Positions 20,283-27,127 of a DNA stretch of 32,681 nt are shown piece by piece (the stretch's first letter is position 1; every line of letters starts with the position of its first letter). The DNA is taken from NCBI GenBank assembly GCA_001786225.1, contig MFVV01000033.1:3336-36016 (forward strand). The letters are read 5' to 3'. The position numbers were made by a program, and so were the translations under genes. This DNA is from Candidatus Nomurabacteria bacterium RIFCSPLOWO2_12_FULL_46_14. GTDB taxonomy: Bacteria; Patescibacteriota; Minisyncoccia; Phycocordibacterales; UBA9973. The notes below the pieces were generated by a model. That model did no database searches. It was given only the letters and a program-made list of their open reading frames with translations, and was not told the DNA's origin.

Positions 20283-20488
20283 AAAAAGCCTTAATTAATT
20301 TAATTGTCTTTTACCAAAAAAGAATTAGCGTATTTAAGAAAAAAAGCTGTGTTTTTTACCCTACTTGCTCCGAATATGCCAAAGAGGCGATTCGGAAATA
20401 TGGCGCCCTCCGGGGCGCTTGGCTCTCTCTACGCAGAATCCTGCGCTGTCATCCCTGGCAAAAAAATCATATTGACCCGGTTAAATAA
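20279..20488 (+). CDS. yidD: Membrane protein insertion efficiency factor YidD, 69 aa
   Basis: Small membrane-associated protein that assists YidC. It has the full signature: 'LIVFYQKRISVFKKKSC', then 'FYPTCSEYAKEAIRKYGALR' and 'RRILRCHPWQ', with three conserved cysteines. The start overlaps the rnpA stop by 4 nt. The stop codon lies inside the left arm of the next inverted repeat. Confidence 0.96.
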   Translation: MKKALINLIVFYQKRISVFKKKSCVFYPTCSEYAKEAIRKYGALRGAWLSLRRILRCHPWQKNHIDPVK

Positions 20489-20587
20489 AGAAAAATAATC
20501 GAGAAAAAGCGACGGGTGGGGGCGTGCCGTTCCGAGCGAAGCGAGGAATGGGGTTAAGGAGTTTTTTCCCGATTATTTTTCTTTATT
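20484..20587. terminator. Long inverted repeat between yidD and yidC
   Basis: The arms are 20484-20508 and 20563-20587: an 18-bp perfect outer stem (AATAAAGAAAAATAATCG and its complement), one mismatch, then 6 further base pairs. The 54-nt loop is G-rich and includes GAGCGAAGCGAG flanked by TTCC/GGAA. Runs of A on the left and T on the right give terminator-like features in both directions. The yidC -35 overlaps its right end, so it would separate yidC transcription from the upstream genes. Confidence 0.7.
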
Positions 20588-20614
20588 GAAATTATGGGTG
20601 AATTCATATAGAAT
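20586..20614 (+). promoter_or_regulatory. Promoter of yidC-jag
   Basis: TTGAAA (20586-20591), a 17-nt spacer, TAGAAT (20609-20614), then 6 nt (GAAAAA) to the ATG. It is one of the two best -35/-10 promoters in the window, and it is leaderless. Confidence 0.7.
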
Positions 20615-20620
20615 GAAAAA

Positions 20621-21364
20621 ATGCTTGGAAATTTATGGGATATTTTTTTATACGAGCCCTTGGTAAACCTCCTAGCCTTCCTGGTATACATTATACCCGG
20701 AGGAGACATCGGTATTGCCATCATTCTGCTTACCGTGCTGGTGAAAGCCGCTCTTTTCCCCCTATCTCAGCGCTCTATTCTAGGCCAGGCCAAAATGGCT
20801 CTCCTGGCTCCAGAGCTAAACAAAATAAAGGCAAGCGGCAAGAGTAAGGAAGAACAGGCTAAAGACACCTTCGAGCTTTACAAAAAACATAAAGCCAACC
20901 CTTTTTCCGGCTGTTTACTCATGCTGATTCAGATACCGATAATATTCGCCCTGTATTATGTTTTTTTAAGAGGGATAAACTTCGACAGCGGAATTTTGTA
21001 TTCCTTTATGCCGGTTCCAGAGAAAGTGAACATGATTTTTCTCGGTCTGGTCGATGTCAGCCAGAAAAGTCTTGCCTTGGCGATACTGGCCGGGATTTCC
21101 CAATACTTCCAAGCGCACTTTATGCCCAAGCCCACTCCTCCCACCTCTGGCCAGGGCACCTTCGCAGACAGTTTCTCGAAAAGCATACATATTCAGATGA
21201 AGTATTTTTTCCCTTTCCTGATAGCCTTCTTTGCTTACACTCTCTCCGGCGCTATAGCTCTGTACTGGATAGCCAACAATGTATTCGCCACTCTGCAACA
21301 GCTTTATACCAACAAAAGGAAACATTTAATGTTGGCCAATAAATATGCCGATGAACAAAAATGA
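20621..21364 (+). CDS. yidC: Membrane protein insertase YidC (Oxa1 family), 247 aa
   Basis: Inserts and folds inner-membrane proteins alone or with SecYEG. The short form lacks the large periplasmic domain of E. coli YidC, as in Gram-positive and CPR proteins. About five hydrophobic segments: near residues 12-32 and 28-50 (GGDIGIAIILLTVLVKAALF), 'NPFSGCLLMLIQIPIIFALY', 'KSLALAILAGISQYFQA', and the C-terminal pair 'YFFPFLIAFFAYTLSGAIAL'. The positively charged groove residue of the first core helix is Lys ('VLVKAALFPL') rather than the usual Arg. It overlaps jag by 20 nt. Confidence 0.95.
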   Translation: MLGNLWDIFLYEPLVNLLAFLVYIIPGGDIGIAIILLTVLVKAALFPLSQRSILGQAKMALLAPELNKIKASGKSKEEQAKDTFELYKKHKANPFSGCLLMLIQIPIIFALYYVFLRGINFDSGILYSFMPVPEKVNMIFLGLVDVSQKSLALAILAGISQYFQAHFMPKPTPPTSGQGTFADSFSKSIHIQMKYFFPFLIAFFAYTLSGAIALYWIANNVFATLQQLYTNKRKHLMLANKYADEQK

Positions 21365-21836
21365 GATTATTAATTTAATAAGAGAACTTATTGAGAGAAC
21401 TACCGTAGGCGTAGAGGCTATAAGCGTGGCTGAGAATGATGTTGCCAAAGGCAAAGACAGCGAAGAAACAATTTGGATTCAGGCAGAAGTCCGGGAGCCT
21501 TATTTTTTCCTGGACCGCGGCGGGGAGGGGCTGTCGGCCTTAAATCATGTAGTTCGCAAAATTGTTGAAGCCAGGGTGGAAGCGGAGACCCCCTTTAACA
21601 TTATGGTTGACATCAACGGCTTTCAGAGAAAGAAAATAGAAAATCTCAAAGCCGTGGCGCATATGATGGCGGAGCGCGCCCGATATTTCAAATCCAATAT
21701 TGAAATTGATCCCATGTCCGCTTTTGAGCGGCGGATAATCCACGAGTTTTTGTCCGATGCCGCCGACCTTAAAACCGAGTCAGCCGGAGAGGGGCCTAAC
21801 CGCCGAGTGGTTATTAAGTATATCGGAGGAATATAA
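21345..21836 (+). CDS. jag: Jag/KhpB RNA-binding protein (KH-II + R3H), 163 aa
   Basis: Cytoplasmic RNA-binding protein usually encoded next to yidC, tied to cell elongation and division in Firmicutes. The KH-like part covers about residues 40-95 ('DRGGEGLSALNHVVRKIVEA', 'FNIMVDINGFQRKKIENLKA'). The R3H domain follows: 'MAERARYFKSNIEIDPMSAF', then 'ERRIIHEFLSD' and 'ESAGEGPNRRVVIKY'. The N-terminal Jag domain is minimal. A second ATG two codons in (MPMNK) is equally possible. It overlaps yidC by 20 nt. Confidence 0.93.
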   Translation: MPMNKNEIINLIRELIERTTVGVEAISVAENDVAKGKDSEETIWIQAEVREPYFFLDRGGEGLSALNHVVRKIVEARVEAETPFNIMVDINGFQRKKIENLKAVAHMMAERARYFKSNIEIDPMSAFERRIIHEFLSDAADLKTESAGEGPNRRVVIKYIGGI

Positions 21837-21912
21837 TAAAACAAAAAAATGTCTTATAAAGGCGTACGCAGGCTGACGAGCCGGCCTTTAGAAGATATTT
21901 TTTTGTTTTATT
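21835..21912. terminator. Bidirectional long-stem terminator between jag and the secretion operon
   Basis: AATAAAACAAAAAAAT (21835-21850) is the exact complement of 21897-21912. Inside, TCTT and TAAAGGC pair with GCCTTTA and AAGA around a single mismatch, and a GGCT-GACG-AGCC hairpin caps the structure. The stem is close to 30 bp, and both stop codons lie at its edges. A/T runs on both strands suit two-way termination of converging transcripts. Confidence 0.85.
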
Positions 21913-23230
21913 CTAACTCCAGTTTCCAGAGATAAGAATCTTTTTTGTTGACCAAAAATAGCAGATTCTCGCCGTTCCCCAAGGCAAGCTTTACGCCATC
22001 AATTTTTGCCACCAAACTCAAATCGGCTATCAGACTGGTGTTGCCGGTTTCCACCTCCACCTTCCAGATTTCGTCCGAAAAAGAAACCTCTCCCTGGTAC
22101 CAGGTGTCGGGATAAGTGAAGCCGGTGGCTGACTTCGGCGCCGCGCAATACAGAATTTCACTCCCTCGACCCCAAACGCATTTCTCCGCCAGGGTTTGAA
22201 TGCCTAAAGCGGTGGATTCCCGGCTTTCAATTCTATAGACATTAAGCCTCAGGTTGCTGTTGCTCCAAAGAATCATTTTGCCGTCCGGACTTGCAAGAGT
22301 GGTCAGGCCGTTTATGTCGCCGAAAATCCGGCTGAAGTTTTTTGTGTCGGGGTTGAGCGCGTAAACATGGCCCGCCGTGGCGTAAGAGGGCTTGGTGGCG
22401 AGGGTAATCATCTTGGCGCTTGGCCAATATGATGTCCATTCGGTAAAGGGGGAATCAAACACTACGGTTTTCTTGCCGGTTTTGAGGTCCATTACTGTGC
22501 CGACTACTCCATCTCCGGCCGGAGTCAGATAAAATATTTTCGTGGCGTCAGGCGAGAGGCTCAAATCCGAAATATTCTCCGACAAGAAGCTCCCCCGGAC
22601 CTCGTTTTTTTCCAAAGAATCTCCACCCAAAACTTCTTTAGGCAGATTGCCCAAAAATGTTTGGATAGTCTTCTCGTCGCTCTTGAGATAGCGCATAACA
22701 ACCACCTCGCCCTTCAAGCCAAAATGCGCTTCGTAAACTTTCGGGATAAGGGTATCGGTGAACTTGCGCTCCGCTATTTGGTCCACAAACGTCTGGTAAA
22801 TGTTGCCGGTGGCCCGGTCCACATATCTTAAAGCGGGGGCGAATTCCGTGGGGAGCGAAATTGGGTTTTTGGGTAGAGAAGGAGTAGCGCCCCCTTCCTC
22901 TCCTTGGGAGAGGGCCGGGGTGAGGTTAATTTCTTTGTATCTTTCTTTAAGGAATAGAGTATAACCGGCTACCGGAACGTTTGAGACTCTAGTTAACTTT
23001 TTAGCCGCCTCGGATAGTTCGTCGGGTTCGTAGCCGGATATATCTTCCGGCGGGGTCGTTGCGGTGGGTTTAGACGAGCTTTGGCCGAAAGGATTGAAGT
23101 CGGAGAAGAAATTGGTGCCGCCCTCATTTGGAATAGTCGTGGCTGGCTCCCGGAAATACAAGTAGGCGAAAAATCCAGCCGTCAGAATGACCAGAATGAT
23201 AACTATTAAAATCAAATTTCTTCGGGACAT
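21908..23230 (-). CDS. Membrane-anchored propeller-like protein, last gene of the secretion operon, about 440 aa
   Basis: One N-terminal transmembrane anchor ('RRNLILIVIILVILTAGFFA', the first 23 or so residues) precedes a Pro/Thr/Ser-rich linker and an extracytoplasmic domain. From mid-protein, strand repeats resemble TolB/WD-type blades: 'NISDLSLSPDATKIFYLTP', 'GTVMDLKTGKKTVVFDSP', 'GHVYALNPDTKNFSRIFG', 'TTLASPDGKMILWSNSN'. The segment 'NLTPALSQGEEGGATPS' is an in-frame palindromic insertion. I chose the ATG at 23228-23230 (MSRRN), 5 nt after the preceding stop; 23254 (MACAI) is possible but would overlap that gene. Its role is inferred from context: an envelope component of the secretion system. 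Confidence 0.75.
   Translation of the reverse strand: MSRRNLILIVIILVILTAGFFAYLYFREPATTIPNEGGTNFFSDFNPFGQSSSKPTATTPPEDISGYEPDELSEAAKKLTRVSNVPVAGYTLFLKERYKEINLTPALSQGEEGGATPSLPKNPISLPTEFAPALRYVDRATGNIYQTFVDQIAERKFTDTLIPKVYEAHFGLKGEVVVMRYLKSDEKTIQTFLGNLPKEVLGGDSLEKNEVRGSFLSENISDLSLSPDATKIFYLTPAGDGVVGTVMDLKTGKKTVVFDSPFTEWTSYWPSAKMITLATKPSYATAGHVYALNPDTKNFSRIFGDINGLTTLASPDGKMILWSNSNLRLNVYRIESRESTALGIQTLAEKCVWGRGSEILYCAAPKSATGFTYPDTWYQGEVSFSDEIWKVEVETGNTSLIADLSLVAKIDGVKLALGNGENLLFLVNKKDSYLWKLELE
22891..22920. repeat. In-frame REP-like palindrome in the propeller gene
   Basis: CCTCTCC-TTG-GGAGAGG core (22897-22913) with outer CCCC/GGGG (22891-22894/22917-22920). The encoded LTPALSQGE-type peptide is a known translation of REP-like repeats in many bacteria, so this is probably a mobile repeat caught in a linker. 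Confidence 0.7.
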
Positions 23231-23235
23231 GAATT

Positions 23236-24204
23236 TTATGATTGCACATGCCAATGGTCGCCTTCGTCAAAAAACAGCATACCGTCTTTCCTATACCAGT
23301 TTTCCTTCAACTTCTCGCCGCTTCGGATATACTGATTTAGCGCGGGAGTCCCGGTATTTCGTAAATCCACCGTGGGACTTCCTGGCCGGTGGGAAGTATT
23401 GCCGGAGGGGCCGCCATGTAGCCAGAACTCTGTGCCGCCCGTTAAGGTTAACTCACAAGTCGGACAATTGCTACGAATCATGTTAATATATGCCAAACTA
23501 AGACCCCTGGTGGAAGTGCAGTTACTGTCCCCAATATTTCGGCATTCATTATTTTTTTTGCCTATAGGTAAAGGAACTTGTGCTTGGCCAGAGGCCACAG
23601 CCCAATCATCCCCGCGCTTCATGCCGTTTTTGTATCTGCCTTGGGCGTCAGTGGTTTGAGGAATATCGTCGTCTATGACAACTTCAATTGTTTGCTTTTT
23701 TATTTTAACATCCGTTTCCAAGAGGTCGGGATTGATGGTAAAGAGTATGGTGTAAGCTCCGAGAGCGAGCAATAGGCCGAAAATCGCGTTGCGGATCCGC
23801 TCCTTGGCGTGCTCCTTGCTGGAGATAAGCTCACTGGTCATATATTCCAAGCCTCCGGCCACAATCATAACCATAGCGAGCACCGCACAGACGCCAATGA
23901 ATATTTTTATCATTAGGTTTAAGTATCGGCCTATGGAGTTAGGATTGGCCGGGTCATCTGCCGGGTTGAACCTTATGTATTCCCCTCCCACACAGTTCGG
24001 GTCCGCGGTGTCGGTGCACGGCAAGGGCTCCAGAAAATTATACCTTCGGTCTTGGCACGGAGGATTTAACTCATTTCCAAGCGGCCCGAAACGGCAATCT
24101 TCGTTCGGATCTTCTGCCGAGGCGCTGACCCCGAAGATGGGTGTAAATATCAAAACGCACAAGAGAAATGGAAATATATATTTTAATAATTTATTTTTCA
24201 TCAA
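23236..24204 (-). CDS. VirB2/TrbC-like pilin fused to an M15/LAS-type metallopeptidase-like domain, 322 aa
   Basis: The N-terminal signal peptide (about 1-30, ending SASAED) is followed by a Cys-containing linker. Two transmembrane helices typical of VirB2-type pilins come next: 'LNLMIKIFIGVCAVLAMVMI' with VAGGLEYMTS (about 91-122), and 'RIRNAIFGLLLALGAYTILF' (about 134-155). The C-terminal domain (about 195-322) has the LAS-peptidase pattern: 'CELTLTGGTEFWLHGG', 'SGNTSHRPGSPTVDLR' with candidate zinc ligands His and Asp, and a final 'EGDHWHVQS' with the third His. The H-to-D spacing is one residue longer than in typical M15 enzymes. LAS enzymes cleave peptidoglycan peptides. It overlaps the upstream gene by 4 nt. 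Confidence 0.75.
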   Translation of the reverse strand: MMKNKLLKYIFPFLLCVLIFTPIFGVSASAEDPNEDCRFGPLGNELNPPCQDRRYNFLEPLPCTDTADPNCVGGEYIRFNPADDPANPNSIGRYLNLMIKIFIGVCAVLAMVMIVAGGLEYMTSELISSKEHAKERIRNAIFGLLLALGAYTILFTINPDLLETDVKIKKQTIEVVIDDDIPQTTDAQGRYKNGMKRGDDWAVASGQAQVPLPIGKKNNECRNIGDSNCTSTRGLSLAYINMIRSNCPTCELTLTGGTEFWLHGGPSGNTSHRPGSPTVDLRNTGTPALNQYIRSGEKLKENWYRKDGMLFFDEGDHWHVQS

Positions 24205-25178
24205 AATTGAATAAGCATTTCTTTAGTAATCGGCCGGACGATTTGCTCCCGGTTGTCTATGGTAAGCGAAAGGCGGGACACACCCGAAGAATTTTCTGCC
24301 GCTTTAAGCGGGATAACATTTTTGCGATAGTCTGCGCTCCCCGCCCTCTGGTTATTTATAGACCAGCCAAAGGTCAGTTCTGGCCGGCGGATATCTCGGG
24401 GTGAAATGAAATACGGCGCCGCCAGGATTGTTGCCTCTTCTAGAATGGCGTAATTGTCCGGGAGCGCTCCATCCCAGAGCACACCCAAAGCGCTGTCTAT
24501 TTTATAAAACAATATCTTGGGCGTAAACACGCTTACTCCGACACTGCCTTCGATAGAATATTTCTGGTCGGTGGTGGAAGCGACCACCGATACCGCGCTT
24601 GTGTCTTCCAAATAATCATCCACATAGGTGAAAGAATTCTTGCCATAGCCTGAATCCGCCGCCTGATTGGTGTAATTCTTTTTCCAGGTATAAATCATAT
24701 TTTTGGGATTGACTATCGCGTTCCCCGCCTTTATCTCCGGCATAGCCACAATCTTGATTCCACTCCCAGACATAGGCAAGGCCTTGCCTTTGTAAAAAGG
24801 CGGGACATAAGAGTCGGTAGCTTGCCAGAGGAGGGTCATAATCGCGGGCCGGATGGCCACCCTCTTTTCTATTTGTCCGTCCGGCAGGTAAATCCTCGCT
24901 TCTATCTTGGTTTCAGTGTTAGCGGCTTTGGCCGTGACGGAGAAAGATTTTTTGCCTATTCCGGAGAGAGTCGTTTTGCCGTCCACTAGCCAGTCTATTT
25001 TTACAGTATCCAGATTAGATAAGAAGCTCCCAAGAGTAATGGTTACGTTCTCATACGGTGCTGGGTTCGACGGGGCTACATCTATGAAGATGCTAGTGGA
25101 ATCCACAGCCAGCGCCACCCCACCCCATGCCGTGGCAGACATAATAAAGGCGCCCAGAATAAAAAGTTTCAATCGCAT
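24201..25178 (-). CDS. Secreted Ig-like-fold protein of the secretion operon, about 325 aa
   Basis: The signal peptide (about residues 1-25, RLKLFILGAFIMSATAWGGV) is followed by strand-rich domains: 'SIFIDVAPSNPAPYENVTIT', 'LDTVKIDWLVDGKTTLSGIG', 'KNMIYTWKKNYTNQAADSGY'. They resemble Ig/PKD-type surface domains, and no catalytic motif is seen. I chose the second ATG (25178): a TACAAT box sits 9 nt upstream of it but directly abuts the ATG at 25187, leaving no room for transcription start. This gene may thus begin an internal transcription unit. The stop overlaps the pilin-fusion start by 4 nt. A periplasmic or surface role in the apparatus is inferred. Confidence 0.7.
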   Translation of the reverse strand: MRLKLFILGAFIMSATAWGGVALAVDSTSIFIDVAPSNPAPYENVTITLGSFLSNLDTVKIDWLVDGKTTLSGIGKKSFSVTAKAANTETKIEARIYLPDGQIEKRVAIRPAIMTLLWQATDSYVPPFYKGKALPMSGSGIKIVAMPEIKAGNAIVNPKNMIYTWKKNYTNQAADSGYGKNSFTYVDDYLEDTSAVSVVASTTDQKYSIEGSVGVSVFTPKILFYKIDSALGVLWDGALPDNYAILEEATILAAPYFISPRDIRRPELTFGWSINNQRAGSADYRKNVIPLKAAENSSGVSRLSLTIDNREQIVRPITKEMLIQF

Positions 25179-25187
25179 ATTGTTCAT

Positions 25188-25193
25188 ATTGTA
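25188..25193 (-). promoter_or_regulatory. -10 box (TACAAT) inside the secretion operon
   Basis: TACAAT, then 9 nt to the ATG at 25178, minus strand. It suggests a second promoter for the three distal genes. Confidence 0.4.
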
Positions 25194-25200
25194 TCATTTG

Positions 25201-25231
25201 CTAGCGCCTAAAGCCTAGCGCCTAACGCCTA
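25201..25231. repeat. Micro-repeat linker at the 3' end of virB4
   Basis: On the minus strand, AGGCG/AGGCT-type units repeat: TAGGCGTTAGGCGCTAGGC then TTTAGGCGCTAG. It starts at the virB4 stop codon and fills the spacer to the next gene. Confidence 0.6.
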
Positions 25232-27076
25232 TTTCCCCGCCGCTTCCAATTCCGCCTTGGCTTTTCTGATGGATAAAATCTGGGATGGGTCGGAAGTGAT
25301 TATCTGGTCTTCGGTGTAAGAAGCGATTACTTTGATGGCCACGTGCTTGAGCCCCGCGAAAAATATGCCTTCACCCAAGCCGGACTCCAGCAGAAGATAT
25401 TTTTCTTCATCCGTCAGGTGGAAGGTCTCCTTAACCACGTCAATGGCGGTGGGCGACTGGCCCAAGAGTAGGACAATAGAAGAATTGTGGACTATGGGCT
25501 CGCCGTATTCCGACTTCATGAAGTCTCCCGTGTCTTGGGTAATGGTGGCGAGCCCCAGATAATATTTGCGGCCGCGCTTGGCCATAGAGTAAAGAAAGGA
25601 GGCGGTATCCTCGGACTTCATCATCCACCAGGCCTCGTCTATCACCAAGAGGCGCTTCTTCAGGTTTTTGCGGATGGCGTTCCAGATATAGTTCATTACT
25701 ATGTACATAGCTACCGGTTTCAATTCGTCTTCCATATCCCGGACGGAAAAGACGATGAATTTTTTATTGATGTCCACATTGGACGGCTTGTTGAGAAAAG
25801 TTGACCAAGTGCCACGGGTGTACTTTTTCAGCCGTTCTACCACCGAATCACTGCCGTCCATGCCCGCCAGCACCATCTCAAAGTCGGAGAGCAACGGCGG
25901 TTCAATGTTCCCGAAATCCGAATTCGGGGTTATATCTTTGATGGCGTAGGTTTCGGTAATCGCTCGGTCCACCATGGTGTCTTCTTCCGGAGTGAGCCCC
26001 CCGAGCATCAGGCGGAAAAGTTTCACCAGGTTGATGGTGTTGGAACGGAGAACGTCTTCCGCCGTTTCGTCTTCTCGGGGGAGCGGCAGGTCAAAAGGAT
26101 TAATGTGGTGGTCGGAGGAGAGGGAGATGTTGAAGTACCGCCCGCCCACCGCCTCCGCCAGATATTCGTATTCCCGCTCCGGGTCTATGACGATGACATC
26201 CACGTCAAACATCAAAGACCTTAAAATTTCTAATTTTGTGGCATAGGATTTTCCTGAACCAGATTTGGCAAATGTTACGGAGTTATAATTTTCCAGGGAA
26301 AATCTGTCAAAAATGACTAAGCTGGAATTATGCCGGTTGACCCCGTAGAGTATCCCCTTGTCCGAAGTCAGGTCAAAGGAAATGAAAGGGAAAATGCTAG
26401 AGAGCGGCTCGGAGTTAAGTTTCTGGTGAATGCCGAGCAAGTCACTGCCGATGGGGATGACGCTCTTGAAACCCTCCTCTTGCTGGAAGAGAGCGGGTTT
26501 AATGTAGATTAGTTTTGATTCCAAAATAGATTTTATCTCGTTTTCAATTTTAAAAAGCTCCATCTCATTGTCTGCGTAGACGGTGATGTAGACGCCGACG
26601 TCAAACATCTTCTCCTGGGCCTGCATTAGGCTGTCGCGGAGGCCCTCTAGGTCTTGATAGGCAGTGTCTAGCATGGGGTCGCGCACCATGCCTCTGGTCT
26701 CCCGCACATTTATCTGGCTTTGGACTTCGGCTACTTTCTTTTGAAATTGGCGCAGCGCGAGCGAGGTGTCTATGGGATGGATAAAAATGGAAACATCAAA
26801 AATTTTATCCAGATTGATGATGGGCGAGAACCAGTTGTCGGAGAGGAATCTGGGGTAGGAAATTATGAAAAAGGTGCGGGCAATTTTCTCCCCCAGGTTT
26901 ATGGCCTTGGGCTCTATCTTGAGGGCCGAGGGCGCGACCACATCCTGGAGTTCCAGATTGGCCGCCTCGTAAATATCCTCCGGCAAGACGGCCACGGTGG
27001 AGGCCTTGAGCCCTGTTCCCGCGCGTCCCATTATGCTCCCGCCATTTTTCCCTAAAATTTTATCTAAGAATGACAT
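25229..27076 (-). CDS. virB4: VirB4/TraC-like secretion ATPase, 615 aa
   Basis: Membrane-associated hexameric ATPase that energises type IV secretion. The N-terminal domain (about 1-240) contains 'ARTFFIISYPRFLSDNWFSP' and 'KIFDVSIFIHPIDTSLALRQ', the VirB4 CagE-like region. The RecA-like domain has Walker A 'FAKSGSGKSYATKLEILRSL' (near 271), 'VDVIVIDPEREYEYLAEAVG', 'GGRYFNISLSSDHHINPFDL', Walker B 'KRLLVIDEAWWMM' (near 478), the 'SMAKRGRKYYLGLATITQD' stretch, and 'SSIVLLLGQSP'. The length is in the family range. It lies downstream of prgI and a VirB4 N-domain-like gene, the usual order in CPR and Gram-positive mating modules. Confidence 0.95.
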   Translation of the reverse strand: MSFLDKILGKNGGSIMGRAGTGLKASTVAVLPEDIYEAANLELQDVVAPSALKIEPKAINLGEKIARTFFIISYPRFLSDNWFSPIINLDKIFDVSIFIHPIDTSLALRQFQKKVAEVQSQINVRETRGMVRDPMLDTAYQDLEGLRDSLMQAQEKMFDVGVYITVYADNEMELFKIENEIKSILESKLIYIKPALFQQEEGFKSVIPIGSDLLGIHQKLNSEPLSSIFPFISFDLTSDKGILYGVNRHNSSLVIFDRFSLENYNSVTFAKSGSGKSYATKLEILRSLMFDVDVIVIDPEREYEYLAEAVGGRYFNISLSSDHHINPFDLPLPREDETAEDVLRSNTINLVKLFRLMLGGLTPEEDTMVDRAITETYAIKDITPNSDFGNIEPPLLSDFEMVLAGMDGSDSVVERLKKYTRGTWSTFLNKPSNVDINKKFIVFSVRDMEDELKPVAMYIVMNYIWNAIRKNLKKRLLVIDEAWWMMKSEDTASFLYSMAKRGRKYYLGLATITQDTGDFMKSEYGEPIVHNSSIVLLLGQSPTAIDVVKETFHLTDEEKYLLLESGLGEGIFFAGLKHVAIKVIASYTEDQIITSDPSQILSIRKAKAELEAAGK

Positions 27077-27082
27077 GGGGTT

Positions 27083-27127
27083 AGTTATAAAGTTATAAAG
27101 TAGAAAGTTATAAAGTTCATAAAGTTT
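27083..27127. repeat. AAAGTTATA micro-repeat linker between two virB4-type genes
   Basis: Four imperfect copies of AGTTATAAAGTT-like units fill the spacer and run into the stop codon of the upstream gene. On the minus strand it reads as repeated ACTTTATA. Confidence 0.6.
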
